DNA from: Bacteroidota bacterium
GTDB lineage: Bacteria; Bacteroidota; Bacteroidia; Bacteroidales; Prolixibacteraceae
NCBI GenBank assembly: GCA_023251455.1
Contig: JAHEYT010000026.1
Location: forward strand, 92,461 to 156,460
Reading direction: 5' to 3'
Length of the DNA stretch: 64,000 nucleotides
In this document: positions 1-8,951 of the stretch, piece by piece
Position numbering within the stretch: the stretch's first letter is position 1
Layout: every line of letters starts with the position of its first letter
The notes under the pieces: generated by a model
The model's input: the letters and a program-made list of their open reading frames with translations, nothing else
What the model was told of the DNA's origin: nothing
Databases searched by the model: none
Made by a program: the position numbers and the translations under genes

Positions 1-1
1 A

Positions 2-400
2 AAGAGATGGTGGTTGCTGGCCTGGATTTGGATTTTAGTAATCATACTTTTATTAGGCGGAAGTATCGGTCTGATCGAAATTTTTCTTCTTGCATTTATC
101 CTATTATTTCAGGTTATTATTGTTGCACAATACTGGTTTTATGCTCATTCGAAGGATAACCGGATCTACCTTATGGCAAGATATTATGAAATTGATTCAG
201 ATCAGGTGGTTGAACTGATGGAAGATGGAACATCATCAACAATAAAAACTGAACGTTTCATAAAAGTGATGAAAACCCCAAAATACTATTTGTTGTATGT
301 TGCCCGAAACGAATATGTTTATCTGCCTGTTAGCGCTTTTCAGAGTTTGACGGATCGCGAATGGGTTGAAGATGAAATCATAAATAAGATTGGGAAATAA
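2..400 (+). CDS. YcxB-like membrane protein, 5' end outside window
   Basis: The reading frame is open from the window edge, so the N-terminus is missing. What remains starts with a long hydrophobic stretch (two closely spaced membrane segments, roughly the first 40 visible residues). A soluble domain of about 85 residues follows. Its end (KTPKYYLLYVARNEYVYLPV, then SAF and an acidic helix) resembles the C-terminal domain of YcxB-like proteins, where a strand leads into a proline and a short motif before the last helix. The role of that family is unknown. No neighbour gives a functional hint; an 85-nt gap separates it from the next gene. Confidence 0.5.
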   Translation, partial: KRWWLLAWIWILVIILLLGGSIGLIEIFLLAFILLFQVIIVAQYWFYAHSKDNRIYLMARYYEIDSDQVVELMEDGTSSTIKTERFIKVMKTPKYYLLYVARNEYVYLPVSAFQSLTDREWVEDEIINKIGK

Positions 401-485
401 AGTTAGAGTTAACCTTTCACTTGATGTAATTGAAGGCATTTTGGGTATGTGTTGATAAGGTTTAAGCTTAATAAATGTACGTTTA

Positions 486-1076
486 ATGAAAGAATTTGCT
501 TTGTTTGTTTTATTATTTGGATTGGTTTTCTTTCCGCAAAGGCTATTTGCTGGAAGAGTCAATGCACAGGAGAAGAAAATTCATTTCTTTTCAAATGTTA
601 CGGCAGTAGATACTTTTAAGCTGTCCTATGATTGTGATAATTTGCGGGATACGATCATGTTTGAAATTATTTCGTCGAAGGGTAATTTAATTTATCAGGT
701 GAAATTCCCGGGCTGGGCTTTATTTGATTATGGAAAGCCGAGCTATATGTTTATCAGCGATAAAGGTTGGAAGGCTAAAGATTATTATAAAAATGAGAAA
801 GACAGTATTATCAAAACGGATAGCTTGAAAAATGAAGATGATCGTTACTTACGATCAAAGATTGCCGGATTTTTTGATGAAAAGAAATTTTTCAGGAATC
901 CAATTCCTAAAATGTTGAAAGAATATAAAAATAATCTTATCGTCGGGAGTTACGAAACCTTGTTAAATGATCCGGATGTGATTGGATTTTCCTATCATTT
1001 ATATGAAGAAGATGGACGAATGATCGCCTTTTCGAGAAAGAAGAATAAAGTGGTTTACTTTTGGGGATGCTGCTAG
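486..1076 (+). CDS. Secreted hypothetical protein, 196 residues
   Basis: I do not recognise this family. The start gives a typical signal peptide: positive Lys2, hydrophobic core to about residue 18, then a small-residue region ending near AFA/GRVNA. The mature part is rich in Lys, Phe, Tyr and Asp and has no transmembrane segment or known motif. It contains a charged middle part (about 95-125) and ends with a Cys-Cys pair at the very C-terminus. It is probably periplasmic or surface exposed. It stands alone: the next recognisable sequence downstream is a decayed cupin gene. It may be a lineage-specific Bacteroidota protein. Confidence 0.5.
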   Translation: MKEFALFVLLFGLVFFPQRLFAGRVNAQEKKIHFFSNVTAVDTFKLSYDCDNLRDTIMFEIISSKGNLIYQVKFPGWALFDYGKPSYMFISDKGWKAKDYYKNEKDSIIKTDSLKNEDDRYLRSKIAGFFDEKKFFRNPIPKMLKEYKNNLIVGSYETLLNDPDVIGFSYHLYEEDGRMIAFSRKKNKVVYFWGCC

Positions 1077-1130
1077 TTCATTGTAGAAAAACTAAAATAT
1101 ATGTTTGCTATTCATTAGGAATTAGGTTAT

Positions 1131-1375
1131 ACCGAAATAATCAAGGGCATCAGGTTTAAAGCCTTGTGTCACTGTAATTCGATGCTGATGACTGAGTTTT
1201 TGCTCCGGAAATAGGAGACTCAGTTCGTGATCTGGTTCAAGGTGATAGCTGGAACGTTGCGAAAGATTTAATTCACAGGGCCGAAATTCTGGAAGACTCG
1301 GTAGCAATCGAAGTATTTAGTCCGGAAAGAGAAGATTTCCTGAAATTTGTAAATGATCCTGATGTTGTAAAATAG
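1131..1375 (+). pseudogene. Decayed cupin gene, paralogue of the intact cupin at 12461
   Basis: From 1134 the frame reads EIIKGIRFKALCHCNSMLMT then EFLLRK and a TAG at 1212-1214. This parallels the intact protein at 12461, which reads VDGVKINVLHCDDSMIMTEF. From 1229 another frame reads DLVQGDSWNVAKDLIHRAEI then LEDSVAIEVFSPEREDF and ends at TAG 1373-1375. It parallels GDSWCMKKNISHFTEAIEDS of the intact protein. Between the halves, the metal-binding segment (EHVHQSDH in the intact copy) and the following strands are missing. There is no single open frame, so the gene is broken by a stop and by a deletion with frameshift. Confidence 0.75.
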
Positions 1376-1431
1376 TATATATTTACTGCTCGTTGCTGCG
1401 TTCTAAAACAGGCAATCGCAAAAATCCAATT

Positions 1432-3066
1432 ATGAAAACAATCAACAATCTGCTGGTCCTGATTCTGGCCGCGTTTCTAATCGCCTATTTTTCGTTACCA
1501 GTTGTTAATTACGGTTTCTCCGATCTTCCTATGGTTTTGATTGTGCTGACCGGCTTGTGGATCTTGCTAAACCGACCGATTCATCCAAATTCGACACCGC
1601 AGGAGATTGTCTTTCAGCTTAAATCGAACAAGGTTAAGGCGCCAGTTACCATTATGGTGGTGTTAGGACTTTATATGACTGTTTTGCCAATGCTGACTTC
1701 GCTGGCCGTATTCAGGAGCAACGATTACCGCGATTTGATCGGCAAAGTGGAAGTAGGCGAAAGCTTGTCGAAACATATGGCTCCGATTTCGATAGAGAAA
1801 ATCAGGGTTGTCGATCAGGCGCTGGCCAATTTGTTGGGCGATAAAGTGCTGGGTGCGCAGGCCGCTTTGGGAAGTCAGGTCAGATTGGGTACGTTTAACA
1901 TTCAGAAAGTGGGAACAGATTTGTATTGGGTTGCCCCGCTTTTGCATTCCGGATTTTTTATGTGGCAGAAAAATAGTCAGGGCACGCCAGGTTATGTGAT
2001 GGTGAATGCAACTAACGAACGCGACGTCAAATTGGTTCAGGAAATAAAAGGCAAGAAAGTGCTAATTAAATACCAGCCTGAAGCTTTTTTCTTCAGCAAT
2101 CTGGCACGGCATATCTATTTCGAAGGATTCTTTTATTGCGGATTAACGGATTATACATTCGAAATTGACGATGAGGGTAATCCGTTTTGGGTGGTAACCA
2201 AGTTTAAAAAGAAGATCGGTTTTAACGGCAATGACGCAGTTGGTGTAGTGATTGTTGATCCTCGGACCGGTGTAACAAAAGAATATTCCATCGAAAATAC
2301 GCCGGCTTGGGTCGACCGGATTCAGCCTGATCGGTTTATTGAAACGCAGCTAAACGATTGGGGCCAATATGTAAAAGGCTACTGGAATTTTTCGAACGAA
2401 GACAAACTCCAAATCACAGAAAATGTGTCGCTTGTTTATGGCGAAGACAACAGGGCTTATTGGTACACCGGATTAACTTCGGTGGGCGCCGACGAAGCAA
2501 CCGTTGGTTTTGTACTGGTTGATACCCGCACTAAAAAGGCAGTTTGGTATCGGCAGAGCGGGGCCACTGAATTTGCCGCAAAAAATTCGGCTATCGGTAA
2601 AATCCAGGAAAAACGATATTCGGCATCTGCGCCTATACCATACAACATCAATGGGATTCCGACTTATGTGATGACCTTGAAAGATGACGGTGGATTGGTA
2701 AAAATGTTTGCCATGGTGGCCATCGAAGATTACACTATTGTGGGCGTTGGAAATACTTTGCGCGAAACATTGATGGCTTACAAAAACGCGTTCAATATGA
2801 CTAGTAATAAGTTGAGCGTGAAGAATTCGGCACAGAAAACGACCCTTAAGTCGGTAGTTACCCGCATCAACAACGACGTTAAAAATGGCAATAGCTTTTA
2901 CTATTTCACCGTGAAAGATTACAGTAATATTTTTATCGGCTCATCGCAAATATCGAATGCATTGCCAGTTTCGAGTGTTGGCGACAGCATCGAAATCAGC
3001 TTCGACAGCGACACTCAGGGAATTATCGACATCTCCAGTTTCAGGAATATGACCATTCAGAAATAG
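1432..3066 (+). CDS. Uncharacterised membrane protein with large extracytoplasmic domain
   Basis: I chose the ATG at 1432 (MKTINNLLVLILAAF) rather than an in-frame upstream start, because it begins a clear hydrophobic N-terminus; this gives 544 residues. Hydrophobic segments lie at about 5-22, 27-45 and 73-95. The remaining ~450 residues look soluble and beta-rich, with repeated aromatic-glycine patterns (for example GLTDYTFEIDDEGNPFWVVT and, later, NRAYWYTGLTSVGADEATVG). That repetition suggests two similar beta domains. The C-terminal ~80 residues resemble an OB-like small domain. I recognise no family and assign no function. A hairpin terminator follows at 3093-3136, so it is probably not co-transcribed with kdp. 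Confidence 0.6.
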   Translation: MKTINNLLVLILAAFLIAYFSLPVVNYGFSDLPMVLIVLTGLWILLNRPIHPNSTPQEIVFQLKSNKVKAPVTIMVVLGLYMTVLPMLTSLAVFRSNDYRDLIGKVEVGESLSKHMAPISIEKIRVVDQALANLLGDKVLGAQAALGSQVRLGTFNIQKVGTDLYWVAPLLHSGFFMWQKNSQGTPGYVMVNATNERDVKLVQEIKGKKVLIKYQPEAFFFSNLARHIYFEGFFYCGLTDYTFEIDDEGNPFWVVTKFKKKIGFNGNDAVGVVIVDPRTGVTKEYSIENTPAWVDRIQPDRFIETQLNDWGQYVKGYWNFSNEDKLQITENVSLVYGEDNRAYWYTGLTSVGADEATVGFVLVDTRTKKAVWYRQSGATEFAAKNSAIGKIQEKRYSASAPIPYNINGIPTYVMTLKDDGGLVKMFAMVAIEDYTIVGVGNTLRETLMAYKNAFNMTSNKLSVKNSAQKTTLKSVVTRINNDVKNGNSFYYFTVKDYSNIFIGSSQISNALPVSSVGDSIEISFDSDTQGIIDISSFRNMTIQK

Positions 3067-3092
3067 GGGATTTGTTCTTCTTTCAAATTTTT

Positions 3093-3136
3093 AAATACCT
3101 CCGGAGTTGCCGAAACTTTGGAGGTATTTGCTTTTA
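3093..3136 (+). terminator. Rho-independent terminator after the membrane protein gene
   Basis: A 10-bp perfect stem (AAATACCTCC at 3093-3102 with GGAGGTATTT at 3120-3129) encloses a partly paired loop and is followed by GCTTTT. It separates the upstream gene from the kdp promoter region. Confidence 0.7.
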
Positions 3137-3210
3137 AGTGCATCAGGTAAGATGCTTCTTAAATGAAACAAAGTAAATCCAGTTTTTTCGCTTCCGATCT
3201 GGTTCAATGC

Positions 3211-3280
3211 ATCTTTATAAAATCTTTATACCTGTTCCTTTTATCTTTATAAAACCCTTATAGAATTCAGGTCAAATTTG
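3211..3280 (+). promoter_or_regulatory. Candidate KdpE-controlled kdp promoter
   Basis: The 9-mer ATCTTTATA occurs three times, at 3211-3219, 3222-3230 and 3243-3251. The spacings are 11 and 21 bp, one and two helical turns. Tandem direct repeats in phase with the helix are what OmpR-family regulators such as KdpE usually bind. A -7-like box CAAATTTG (3273-3280, one mismatch to TAnnTTTG) lies downstream, so the third repeat sits about where the -33 region would be. The kdpF start is at 3304. Binding by KdpE is inference. Confidence 0.5.
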
Positions 3281-3303
3281 TATTGTTCAAATGATGAAAC
3301 GAT

Positions 3304-3468
3304 ATGAAGACAATGAATTTTATTTTGGGACTTGTTCCTGTTGCAATCGAAAGCGGCACCAAAGCGGGAGAGATGAATAGTCTGGCCTGGTATCTTGTTG
3401 GTGCATTGCTCACTATATTTCTGTTTGCGTATTTAATCTATGCGCTCATTAAACCTGAAAAATTCTAA
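3304..3468 (+). CDS. kdpF: Small KdpF-like subunit, 54 residues
   Basis: This short frame encodes MKTMNFILGLVPVAIESGTK followed by one strong transmembrane segment (about residues 29-49) and a short Lys-rich tail, ending 11 nt before kdpA. Its size, single membrane span and position directly upstream of kdpA fit KdpF, the small peptide that stabilises the KdpFABC potassium pump. It is longer than the roughly 29-residue E. coli KdpF because of an N-terminal extension of about 25 residues. The in-frame Met24 could be an alternative start that would give a 31-residue protein. Family assignment rests on context and topology, because KdpF sequences are poorly conserved. Confidence 0.75.
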   Translation: MKTMNFILGLVPVAIESGTKAGEMNSLAWYLVGALLTIFLFAYLIYALIKPEKF

Positions 3469-3479
3469 AATCCTCGACC

Positions 3480-5165
3480 ATGACAACTTTAGATTATTTT
3501 CAGATATTCCTGTTTATCGTTTTGGTAATTGCCTTGACACCAGTATTAGGGACATACATGTATAAGGTATTTACTGGTGAAAAACATATCATGCATCCGG
3601 TTTTTGGATGGCTCGAAAAACTCAGCTATAAAATCATAAAAGTAAACCCTAGCGAGGAGTCAAACTGGAAATCATATACTTTTGGTTTATTGCTTTTTAA
3701 TCTGGTTGGGATCGTCTTTTTATTCCTGATCCAGATGATTCAGGCACAGTTGCCGCTGAATCCGGCGAATCTTCCCAATGTCTCGTGGCACTCGGCATTG
3801 AATACAGCCATCAGTTTTGTGACCAACACCAATTGGCAGGGATACGCCGGAGAAACTACGCTGAGCTATTTTGTGCAAATGATCGGACTGACGGTGCAGA
3901 ACTTCGTCAGCGCTGCCACCGGAATAGCCGTGATTGTAGTGCTCGTTCGTGGATTGTCGCGCAAAACGACCGACAAATTGGGTAATTTCTGGGTCGATCT
4001 AACCCGGGCAACTTTATATATCCTTTTGCCTCTTTCTATCCTGTTCGCAGTAGTTTTGGTAGGGCAGGGTGTTGTTCAGAATTTCAATTCGTACGAAACG
4101 GTTCAGACTTTGCAGGGCGGACAACAGGTTTTGCCAATGGGGCCCGCCGCTTCGCAAATTGCAATTAAACAGATTGGTACCAATGGTGGAGGTTTTTTTA
4201 ATGCCAACAGTGCGCATCCGTTCGAAAACCCGACACCTTTCAGCAATTTTCTCGAAATGCTGGCCATATTCCTGATTTCAGGAGGACTGACCTATACCTA
4301 CGGTAAAATGGTAGGCTCGACCCGCCAGGGGTGGACCATTTTTATGGTGATGATGTTTTTGTTTGTGGCTGGTCTGGGAATTTCGTTGTATAGCGAATAC
4401 GCGACCAATCCTGTATTTGGGAACATGGCCGCCATGGAAGGCAAAGAAACCCGTTTCGGTATTACCAATAGTGTATTGTTTTCGGTTGTCACCACGGATG
4501 CCTCGTGCGGAGCTGTGAATGCCATGCACGACAGTCTTTCACCGCTTTCAGGAATGGTACCCATGATTAACATGTTGCTGGGTGAAGTGATTTTTGGAGG
4601 TGTTGGTGCCGGACTATACGGAATGGTGGTATTCATCATCCTCACCGTTTTTATTGCCGGATTGATGGTTGGCCGCACTCCGGAATACCTTGGCAAAAAG
4701 ATCGGAGCTTTCGAGGTACAAATGGCGATTATTGCCAACCTGTCCACCAGCTTTGCGATTTTGCTTTTTACAGCCTGGGCTTCGGTTAGCAGTTATGGCC
4801 TATCGAGTCTGAATAACTCCGGACCGCATGGGTTTTCCGAAATATTTTATGCTTTCACTTCGGCGGCTGGAAACAATGGCAGCGCATTCGCCGGACTCAA
4901 TGCAAACACAATGTTCTACAATCTTTCGCTTGGTTTGGTTATGCTCATTGGCCGCTTTGGGGTTATCATTCCGATGTTGGCAATTGCCGGAAGTTTGGCC
5001 GGAAAGAACATTACCCCGACTTCGGCGGGTACTTTCAGAACCGACAACTGGCTTTTTGCGGTCCTGTTAATTGCGGTTATCCTGATCGTTGGCGGGCTGA
5101 CCTATTTCCCTGCCTTATCGCTGGGGCCTATTGTTGAGCATTTATTATTGAATTTGAAAATTTAG
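3480..5165 (+). CDS. kdpA: Potassium-transporting ATPase subunit A, KdpA
   Basis: This is the potassium-binding, channel-like subunit of the KdpFABC P-type ATPase in the inner membrane. At 561 residues it matches the usual KdpA length and shows about ten hydrophobic segments. Recognisable KdpA signatures include the filter-loop region NTNWQGYAGE, the segment QIGTNGGGFFNANSAHPFENP, TTDASCGAVNAMHDSLSPLSG, and the late SAAGNNGSAFAGLN loop. These are the four pore-loop regions of the SKT superfamily fold. The gene begins 11 nt after kdpF. It is followed by a 102-nt spacer full of TTCAAAT-type repeats before kdpB. Expression is probably induced by low potassium through KdpDE, encoded downstream. 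Confidence 0.97.
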   Translation: MTTLDYFQIFLFIVLVIALTPVLGTYMYKVFTGEKHIMHPVFGWLEKLSYKIIKVNPSEESNWKSYTFGLLLFNLVGIVFLFLIQMIQAQLPLNPANLPNVSWHSALNTAISFVTNTNWQGYAGETTLSYFVQMIGLTVQNFVSAATGIAVIVVLVRGLSRKTTDKLGNFWVDLTRATLYILLPLSILFAVVLVGQGVVQNFNSYETVQTLQGGQQVLPMGPAASQIAIKQIGTNGGGFFNANSAHPFENPTPFSNFLEMLAIFLISGGLTYTYGKMVGSTRQGWTIFMVMMFLFVAGLGISLYSEYATNPVFGNMAAMEGKETRFGITNSVLFSVVTTDASCGAVNAMHDSLSPLSGMVPMINMLLGEVIFGGVGAGLYGMVVFIILTVFIAGLMVGRTPEYLGKKIGAFEVQMAIIANLSTSFAILLFTAWASVSSYGLSSLNNSGPHGFSEIFYAFTSAAGNNGSAFAGLNANTMFYNLSLGLVMLIGRFGVIIPMLAIAGSLAGKNITPTSAGTFRTDNWLFAVLLIAVILIVGGLTYFPALSLGPIVEHLLLNLKI

Positions 5166-5167
5166 CA

Positions 5168-5260
5168 ATTTGAAGATTTGAAAATTATTCATTTTCAAAT
5201 TAACACATCTTCAAATTGTATTTCATTTTCAAATTTTCAAATCAACACATTTTCAAATTA
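5168..5260. repeat. Kdp spacer repeat, copy 1, with nested inverted repeats
   Basis: The kdpA-kdpB spacer is built from variants of TTTTCAAAT and their complements. AATTTGAAGA (5168-5177) pairs with TCTTCAAATT (5209-5218), and an inner TTTGAAAAT/ATTTTCAAA pair lies between them. The last 40 nt (5221-5260) are identical to 7408-7447 in the kdpB-kdpC spacer. The element is transcribed and could fold into mRNA hairpins between cistrons. Confidence 0.75.
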
Positions 5261-5267
5261 GATTTCA

Positions 5268-7352
5268 ATGAGTACACGACAAATAAATAGCCTGTTCAAT
5301 CAGAAGATATTGATTCAGGCAACAAAAGATAGTTTTACCAAATTAAATCCGGTTATTCTGATTAAAAATCCGGTCATATTTATGGTTGGAATTGGCTCGG
5401 TTTTAACAACGATAACGGTAATCAGCGGACTTTTTTCAGGTCATTTTTCAGGATTTAACCTGAATATTGCCATCTGGTTGTGGTTTACGGTACTGTTTGC
5501 CAATTTTTCGGAAGCTATTGCCGAAGGCCGGGGAAAGGCTCAGGCCGATAGCTTACGGAAAAGTCGGGTCCAAACCATGGCACGCAGGTTGGTTGGCGAT
5601 AAAGTCGAAACGATTGCTGCTCCTGAATTACGGAAAGGCGATGTGGTAATTTGCGATGCGGGTGATGTGATTCCGTCGGATGGTGAAGTGGTTGAAGGTA
5701 TTGCCAGTGTCGACGAATCGGCCATTACGGGAGAATCAGCACCGGTGATCCGGGAAAGTGGCGGCGATCGCTCGGCTGTAACTGGTGGAACTAAAGTGAT
5801 CAGCGACCGGATTTTGGTTAAGATTACCTCCGAACCGGGCGATAACTTTATCGACCGCATGATTGCCCTGGTTGAAGGTGCCAAACGGCAGAAAACACCC
5901 AACGAAATTGCGCTGTCAATTCTGCTGTCAGGCTTGTCTATCATCTTTTTACTGGCGGTGGTTACGCTTCCGGCTTTCTTCGGATATAGTTTGACTGCCT
6001 CAGGATTGCCTTTGTCGCAAAACCTGACCATTCCGGTATTGATTGCTTTGCTGGTTTGCCTCATTCCGACCACCATCGGCGGTTTGCTGAGCGCCATTGG
6101 CATTAGCGGAATGGACCGGCTTTTGCAGCGAAACATCATCGCTACCAGTGGGAAAGCCATCGAAGCAGCAGGCGATGTCGATGTACTTTTGCTCGATAAA
6201 ACCGGAACCATTACCTTAGGAAACCGCATGGCTACCAACTTTTTCCCTGCAGATGGGGTCAGCGAATCCGATCTGGCTCATGCAGCGCAGCTATCTTCCT
6301 TATCCGACGAAACTCCCGAAGGCCGGTCGATTGTAATTCTGGCCAAAGAAAAATTTGACTTCCGGGCTCGCGATATCCATCAGAAAAATGCGGTTTTTAT
6401 TCCTTTCACAGCCCAATCGAAAATGAGCGGAGTCGATTTAACTGATGAAACAGGTAAAGTTCATCGAATCCGGAAAGGATCGTCGGAAGCCATTCGTTCG
6501 TTTATCCTGAATGGTAACGGATTCTTCCCGAAAAAAATGGAAGAAAAAGTTGCCGAACTAGCCAGAATAGGAGCTACACCGCTGGTTGTGGCTGAGAATA
6601 ATAAAGTGTTGGGAATCATTCAGCTAAAAGACATTGTGAAAGGTGGGATTAAACAACGATTTGCCCAATTGCGCAGCATGGGAATCAGAACCATCATGAT
6701 TACCGGCGACAATGCGTTGACAGCCGCTGCAATTGCTGCCGAAGCCGGTGTCGACGATTTTATGGCCGAAGCCACTCCCGAAGATAAACTCCGCCGCATC
6801 CGTGCCGAGCAGGCCAATGGCCATCTGGTTGGGATGATTGGCGACGGCACAAACGATGCCCCTGCTCTGGCTCAGGCCGACATCGGTATTGCCATGAATT
6901 CGGGAACCCAGGCTGCCCGCGAAGCTGGTAATATGGTTGATTTGGACAGCAACCCAACCAAACTGATCGAAGTGGTTGAGGTTGGCAAGCAATTGCTGAT
7001 GACCCGTGGCGCACTTACTACCTTCAGTATAGCCAACGACGTGGCCAAATATTTTGCCATAATTCCTGCTATAGCGGTATCGCTTTATGCCGGGAAAGAT
7101 GGAGTTGGCCCGCTTTCAGCATTAAATGTGATGCAATTGGGGTCGCCGCAAAGCGCCATTTTGAGTGCAGTAATCTTTAATGCGTTGATCATTATTCTAT
7201 TGGTTCCTCTAGCCTTAAAAGGTGTTGCCTACAGGCCTGTTTCTGCAAATACTGCCTTAATCCGAAACCTTGTTATTTATGGATTTGGAGGAATTTTGGC
7301 ACCGTTTGCAGGGATCAAATTGATCGATTTGATTATTAATTTAATGATTTGA
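5268..7352 (+). CDS. kdpB: Potassium-transporting ATPase subunit B, KdpB
   Basis: This is the catalytic P-type ATPase subunit that hydrolyses ATP and couples it to potassium import by KdpA. The 694 residues show the expected order: N-terminal membrane pair; actuator domain with ITGESAPVI; phosphorylation motif [10 protein letters not shown] with the phosphorylated aspartate at about residue 310; nucleotide-binding domain; hinge motif [11 protein letters not shown]; and three C-terminal membrane segments. All key residues appear intact. It lies in the kdpFABC operon. The flanking spacers (102 nt before, 100 nt after) carry the same 40-nt repeat, which is unusual for an operon whose subunits are needed in fixed stoichiometry. 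Confidence 0.97.
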   Translation: MSTRQINSLFNQKILIQATKDSFTKLNPVILIKNPVIFMVGIGSVLTTITVISGLFSGHFSGFNLNIAIWLWFTVLFANFSEAIAEGRGKAQADSLRKSRVQTMARRLVGDKVETIAAPELRKGDVVICDAGDVIPSDGEVVEGIASVDESAITGESAPVIRESGGDRSAVTGGTKVISDRILVKITSEPGDNFIDRMIALVEGAKRQKTPNEIALSILLSGLSIIFLLAVVTLPAFFGYSLTASGLPLSQNLTIPVLIALLVCLIPTTIGGLLSAIGISGMDRLLQRNIIATSGKAIEAAGDVDVLLLDKTGTITLGNRMATNFFPADGVSESDLAHAAQLSSLSDETPEGRSIVILAKEKFDFRARDIHQKNAVFIPFTAQSKMSGVDLTDETGKVHRIRKGSSEAIRSFILNGNGFFPKKMEEKVAELARIGATPLVVAENNKVLGIIQLKDIVKGGIKQRFAQLRSMGIRTIMITGDNALTAAAIAAEAGVDDFMAEATPEDKLRRIRAEQANGHLVGMIGDGTNDAPALAQADIGIAMNSGTQAAREAGNMVDLDSNPTKLIEVVEVGKQLLMTRGALTTFSIANDVAKYFAIIPAIAVSLYAGKDGVGPLSALNVMQLGSPQSAILSAVIFNALIIILLVPLALKGVAYRPVSANTALIRNLVIYGFGGILAPFAGIKLIDLIINLMI

Positions 7353-7407
7353 AGATGAGATAATTTGAAGATTTCAGGGTGTGCATTTGTCATCTTCAAA
7401 TTGAATT

Positions 7408-7447
7408 TTTCATTTTCAAATTTTCAAATCAACACATTTTCAAATTA
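7408..7447. repeat. Kdp spacer repeat, copy 2
   Basis: These 40 nt in the kdpB-kdpC spacer are identical to 5221-5260 in the kdpA-kdpB spacer. Upstream in the same spacer, ATTTGAAGAT occurs twice (from about 7350 and 7369) and its complement ATCTTCAAAT at about 7392-7401, so a hairpin is possible here too. Confidence 0.8.
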
Positions 7448-7452
7448 AAAAC

Positions 7453-8055
7453 ATGAAAACACAACTCATAATCTCAATAAAAATTTTTGCCGTATTGACT
7501 GTACTATGCGGAATCATTTATCCACTTTTTATCACGGGCGTTGCCCAGTTTGTATTTCCGGCCAAAGCCAATGGAAGCCTGATTGTTCAGGGGAATAAGG
7601 TCATCGGAAGTGAGTTGATCGGTCAAAAATTCGACAGTGAAATCTATTTCTGGTCGCGGCCTTCGGCCACTGATTACAATACTTTGCCGTCTGGCGGTTC
7701 AAATCTGGGACCAACAAGCTCAAAACTTAAACAGATGTTAGCCGATCGTTCGGCTCAATTTGCCAGGATCAATCAGCTTTCAGATTCAGAAACAATTCCT
7801 TCTGAAATGCTTATGGCTTCGGCAAGCGGGCTCGATCCGCACATTTCTCCTGAAGCAGCAATGCTACAGGTTGGTCGGATTGTAAAAGCCAGGCAATTCA
7901 ATGAACAGCAAAGGCAACAGCTTGAAAAGATTATTACCGATCAAACAGAAGCTCCTCAATTCTCTTTTCTGGGCGAAACCCGGATTAACGTGCTGAAACT
8001 TAACCTTGCATTGGATAGACTCAATAATCAATCAACCAATGCAAAAAACTTATAG
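7453..8055 (+). CDS. kdpC: Potassium-transporting ATPase subunit C, KdpC
   Basis: KdpC is the single-span accessory subunit that assists ATP binding in the KdpFABC pump. The 200-residue protein has one N-terminal membrane segment (about residues 8-32). The periplasmic part carries the diagnostic KdpC stretch FWSRPSATDYNTLPSGGSNL followed by GPTS, and SASGLDPHISPEAAMLQVGR, both at family positions. Length and order are normal. The next gene starts 2 nt after the stop codon, so the HAMP protein and the KdpD/KdpE sensor system are almost certainly on the same transcript. Confidence 0.96.
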   Translation: MKTQLIISIKIFAVLTVLCGIIYPLFITGVAQFVFPAKANGSLIVQGNKVIGSELIGQKFDSEIYFWSRPSATDYNTLPSGGSNLGPTSSKLKQMLADRSAQFARINQLSDSETIPSEMLMASASGLDPHISPEAAMLQVGRIVKARQFNEQQRQQLEKIITDQTEAPQFSFLGETRINVLKLNLALDRLNNQSTNAKNL

Positions 8056-8057
8056 TC

Positions 8058-8951
8058 ATGAAACTATCTATTCGAACCAAATTTGCTTTTGGAATGGTGT
8101 TTATCTCTATTATCATTCTGATTCTGCTAGGGTTTTCAGCATTTTACCTGAATAAACTATCTAATAAAACAGGTGCGATTCTGAAAGAAAACTTTGTTTC
8201 GGTGGTTTATGCCCGCGAAATGTCTGAAGGTTTAATGAATATCAATCAGGAAATAACCACTGGAGTCTTGTCCAATAGAAATTTGGACAGCCATCTAATT
8301 CAACGCGAACTGGAAGCTTTTGACAAATCGCTCCAATTAGAGAAAGGCAATATTACAGAATCAGGAGAAGATCAATTGGTTGCAGTCATTGAAAGTGCTT
8401 TTAAGGAATATCGTGATTCTATTACGAATTTCAGTGGGTCAGTACCTTCGGCCAACCAGATTCTTTTCTTCCAGAATAAATTGAAGTTTCTTTCGCAGCA
8501 AATTGTACTTTTATCTCAAATGAACGGAAAAGCCATTGAGTTAAAAACCGATGAGGCTAAGTTATCGTCAAAAAAGGCCGTAACAGGGATGACTATTTTG
8601 GGTAGTTTTTGCTTTTTGATTGCTTTGAGTTTTACATATAGCTTTGCATCGTATTTCAACGAGCGATTTTTTCAACTGTATAACGGAATAAAAGAAATTG
8701 TTTCAAGTAATTACGGGCAGCGACTTTATTTTGACGGGAGAGATGAGTTCAACGAAATTTCGGTGGTTTTTAACCAAATGGCAGAAAAACTGAGCGCAAA
8801 CCATCAGGAAAAATTCGTAACTTTTCTCGACGATCCTGAAATGGAAGATAGTTCGAGCGATCTTGATGAGCTGAAAGACGTTTTAACACGGATTAAGAGC
8901 CTTGAAAAGCAGGCAGAAGAAGTAATTTCGAGAATTGAAACAAAGCAATAA
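8058..8951 (+). CDS. Membrane HAMP-domain protein without output domain, in kdp operon
   Basis: This 297-residue protein has an N-terminal membrane helix (about 10-32), a periplasmic helical domain of roughly 150 residues resembling the four-helix bundle of chemoreceptor-type sensors, and a second membrane helix (about 175-197). A HAMP-like segment follows (about 200-250, with YNGIKEIVSSNYGQRLYFDG and the downstream FNQMAEKLSA). The C-terminus is only a ~45-residue coiled coil. There is no histidine kinase, cyclase or methyl-accepting signalling domain. It lies between kdpC and kdpD, 2 nt after the former and 4 nt before the latter's ATG. It could feed an extracytoplasmic signal to KdpD or help assemble the sensor; both are inference. 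Confidence 0.75.
   Translation: MKLSIRTKFAFGMVFISIIILILLGFSAFYLNKLSNKTGAILKENFVSVVYAREMSEGLMNINQEITTGVLSNRNLDSHLIQRELEAFDKSLQLEKGNITESGEDQLVAVIESAFKEYRDSITNFSGSVPSANQILFFQNKLKFLSQQIVLLSQMNGKAIELKTDEAKLSSKKAVTGMTILGSFCFLIALSFTYSFASYFNERFFQLYNGIKEIVSSNYGQRLYFDGRDEFNEISVVFNQMAEKLSANHQEKFVTFLDDPEMEDSSSDLDELKDVLTRIKSLEKQAEEVISRIETKQ

Noticed and set aside
5540..6238. Long antisense frame inside kdpB (232 codons)
   Set aside because: It is a shadow of kdpB codon usage and has no signal, motif or start context.
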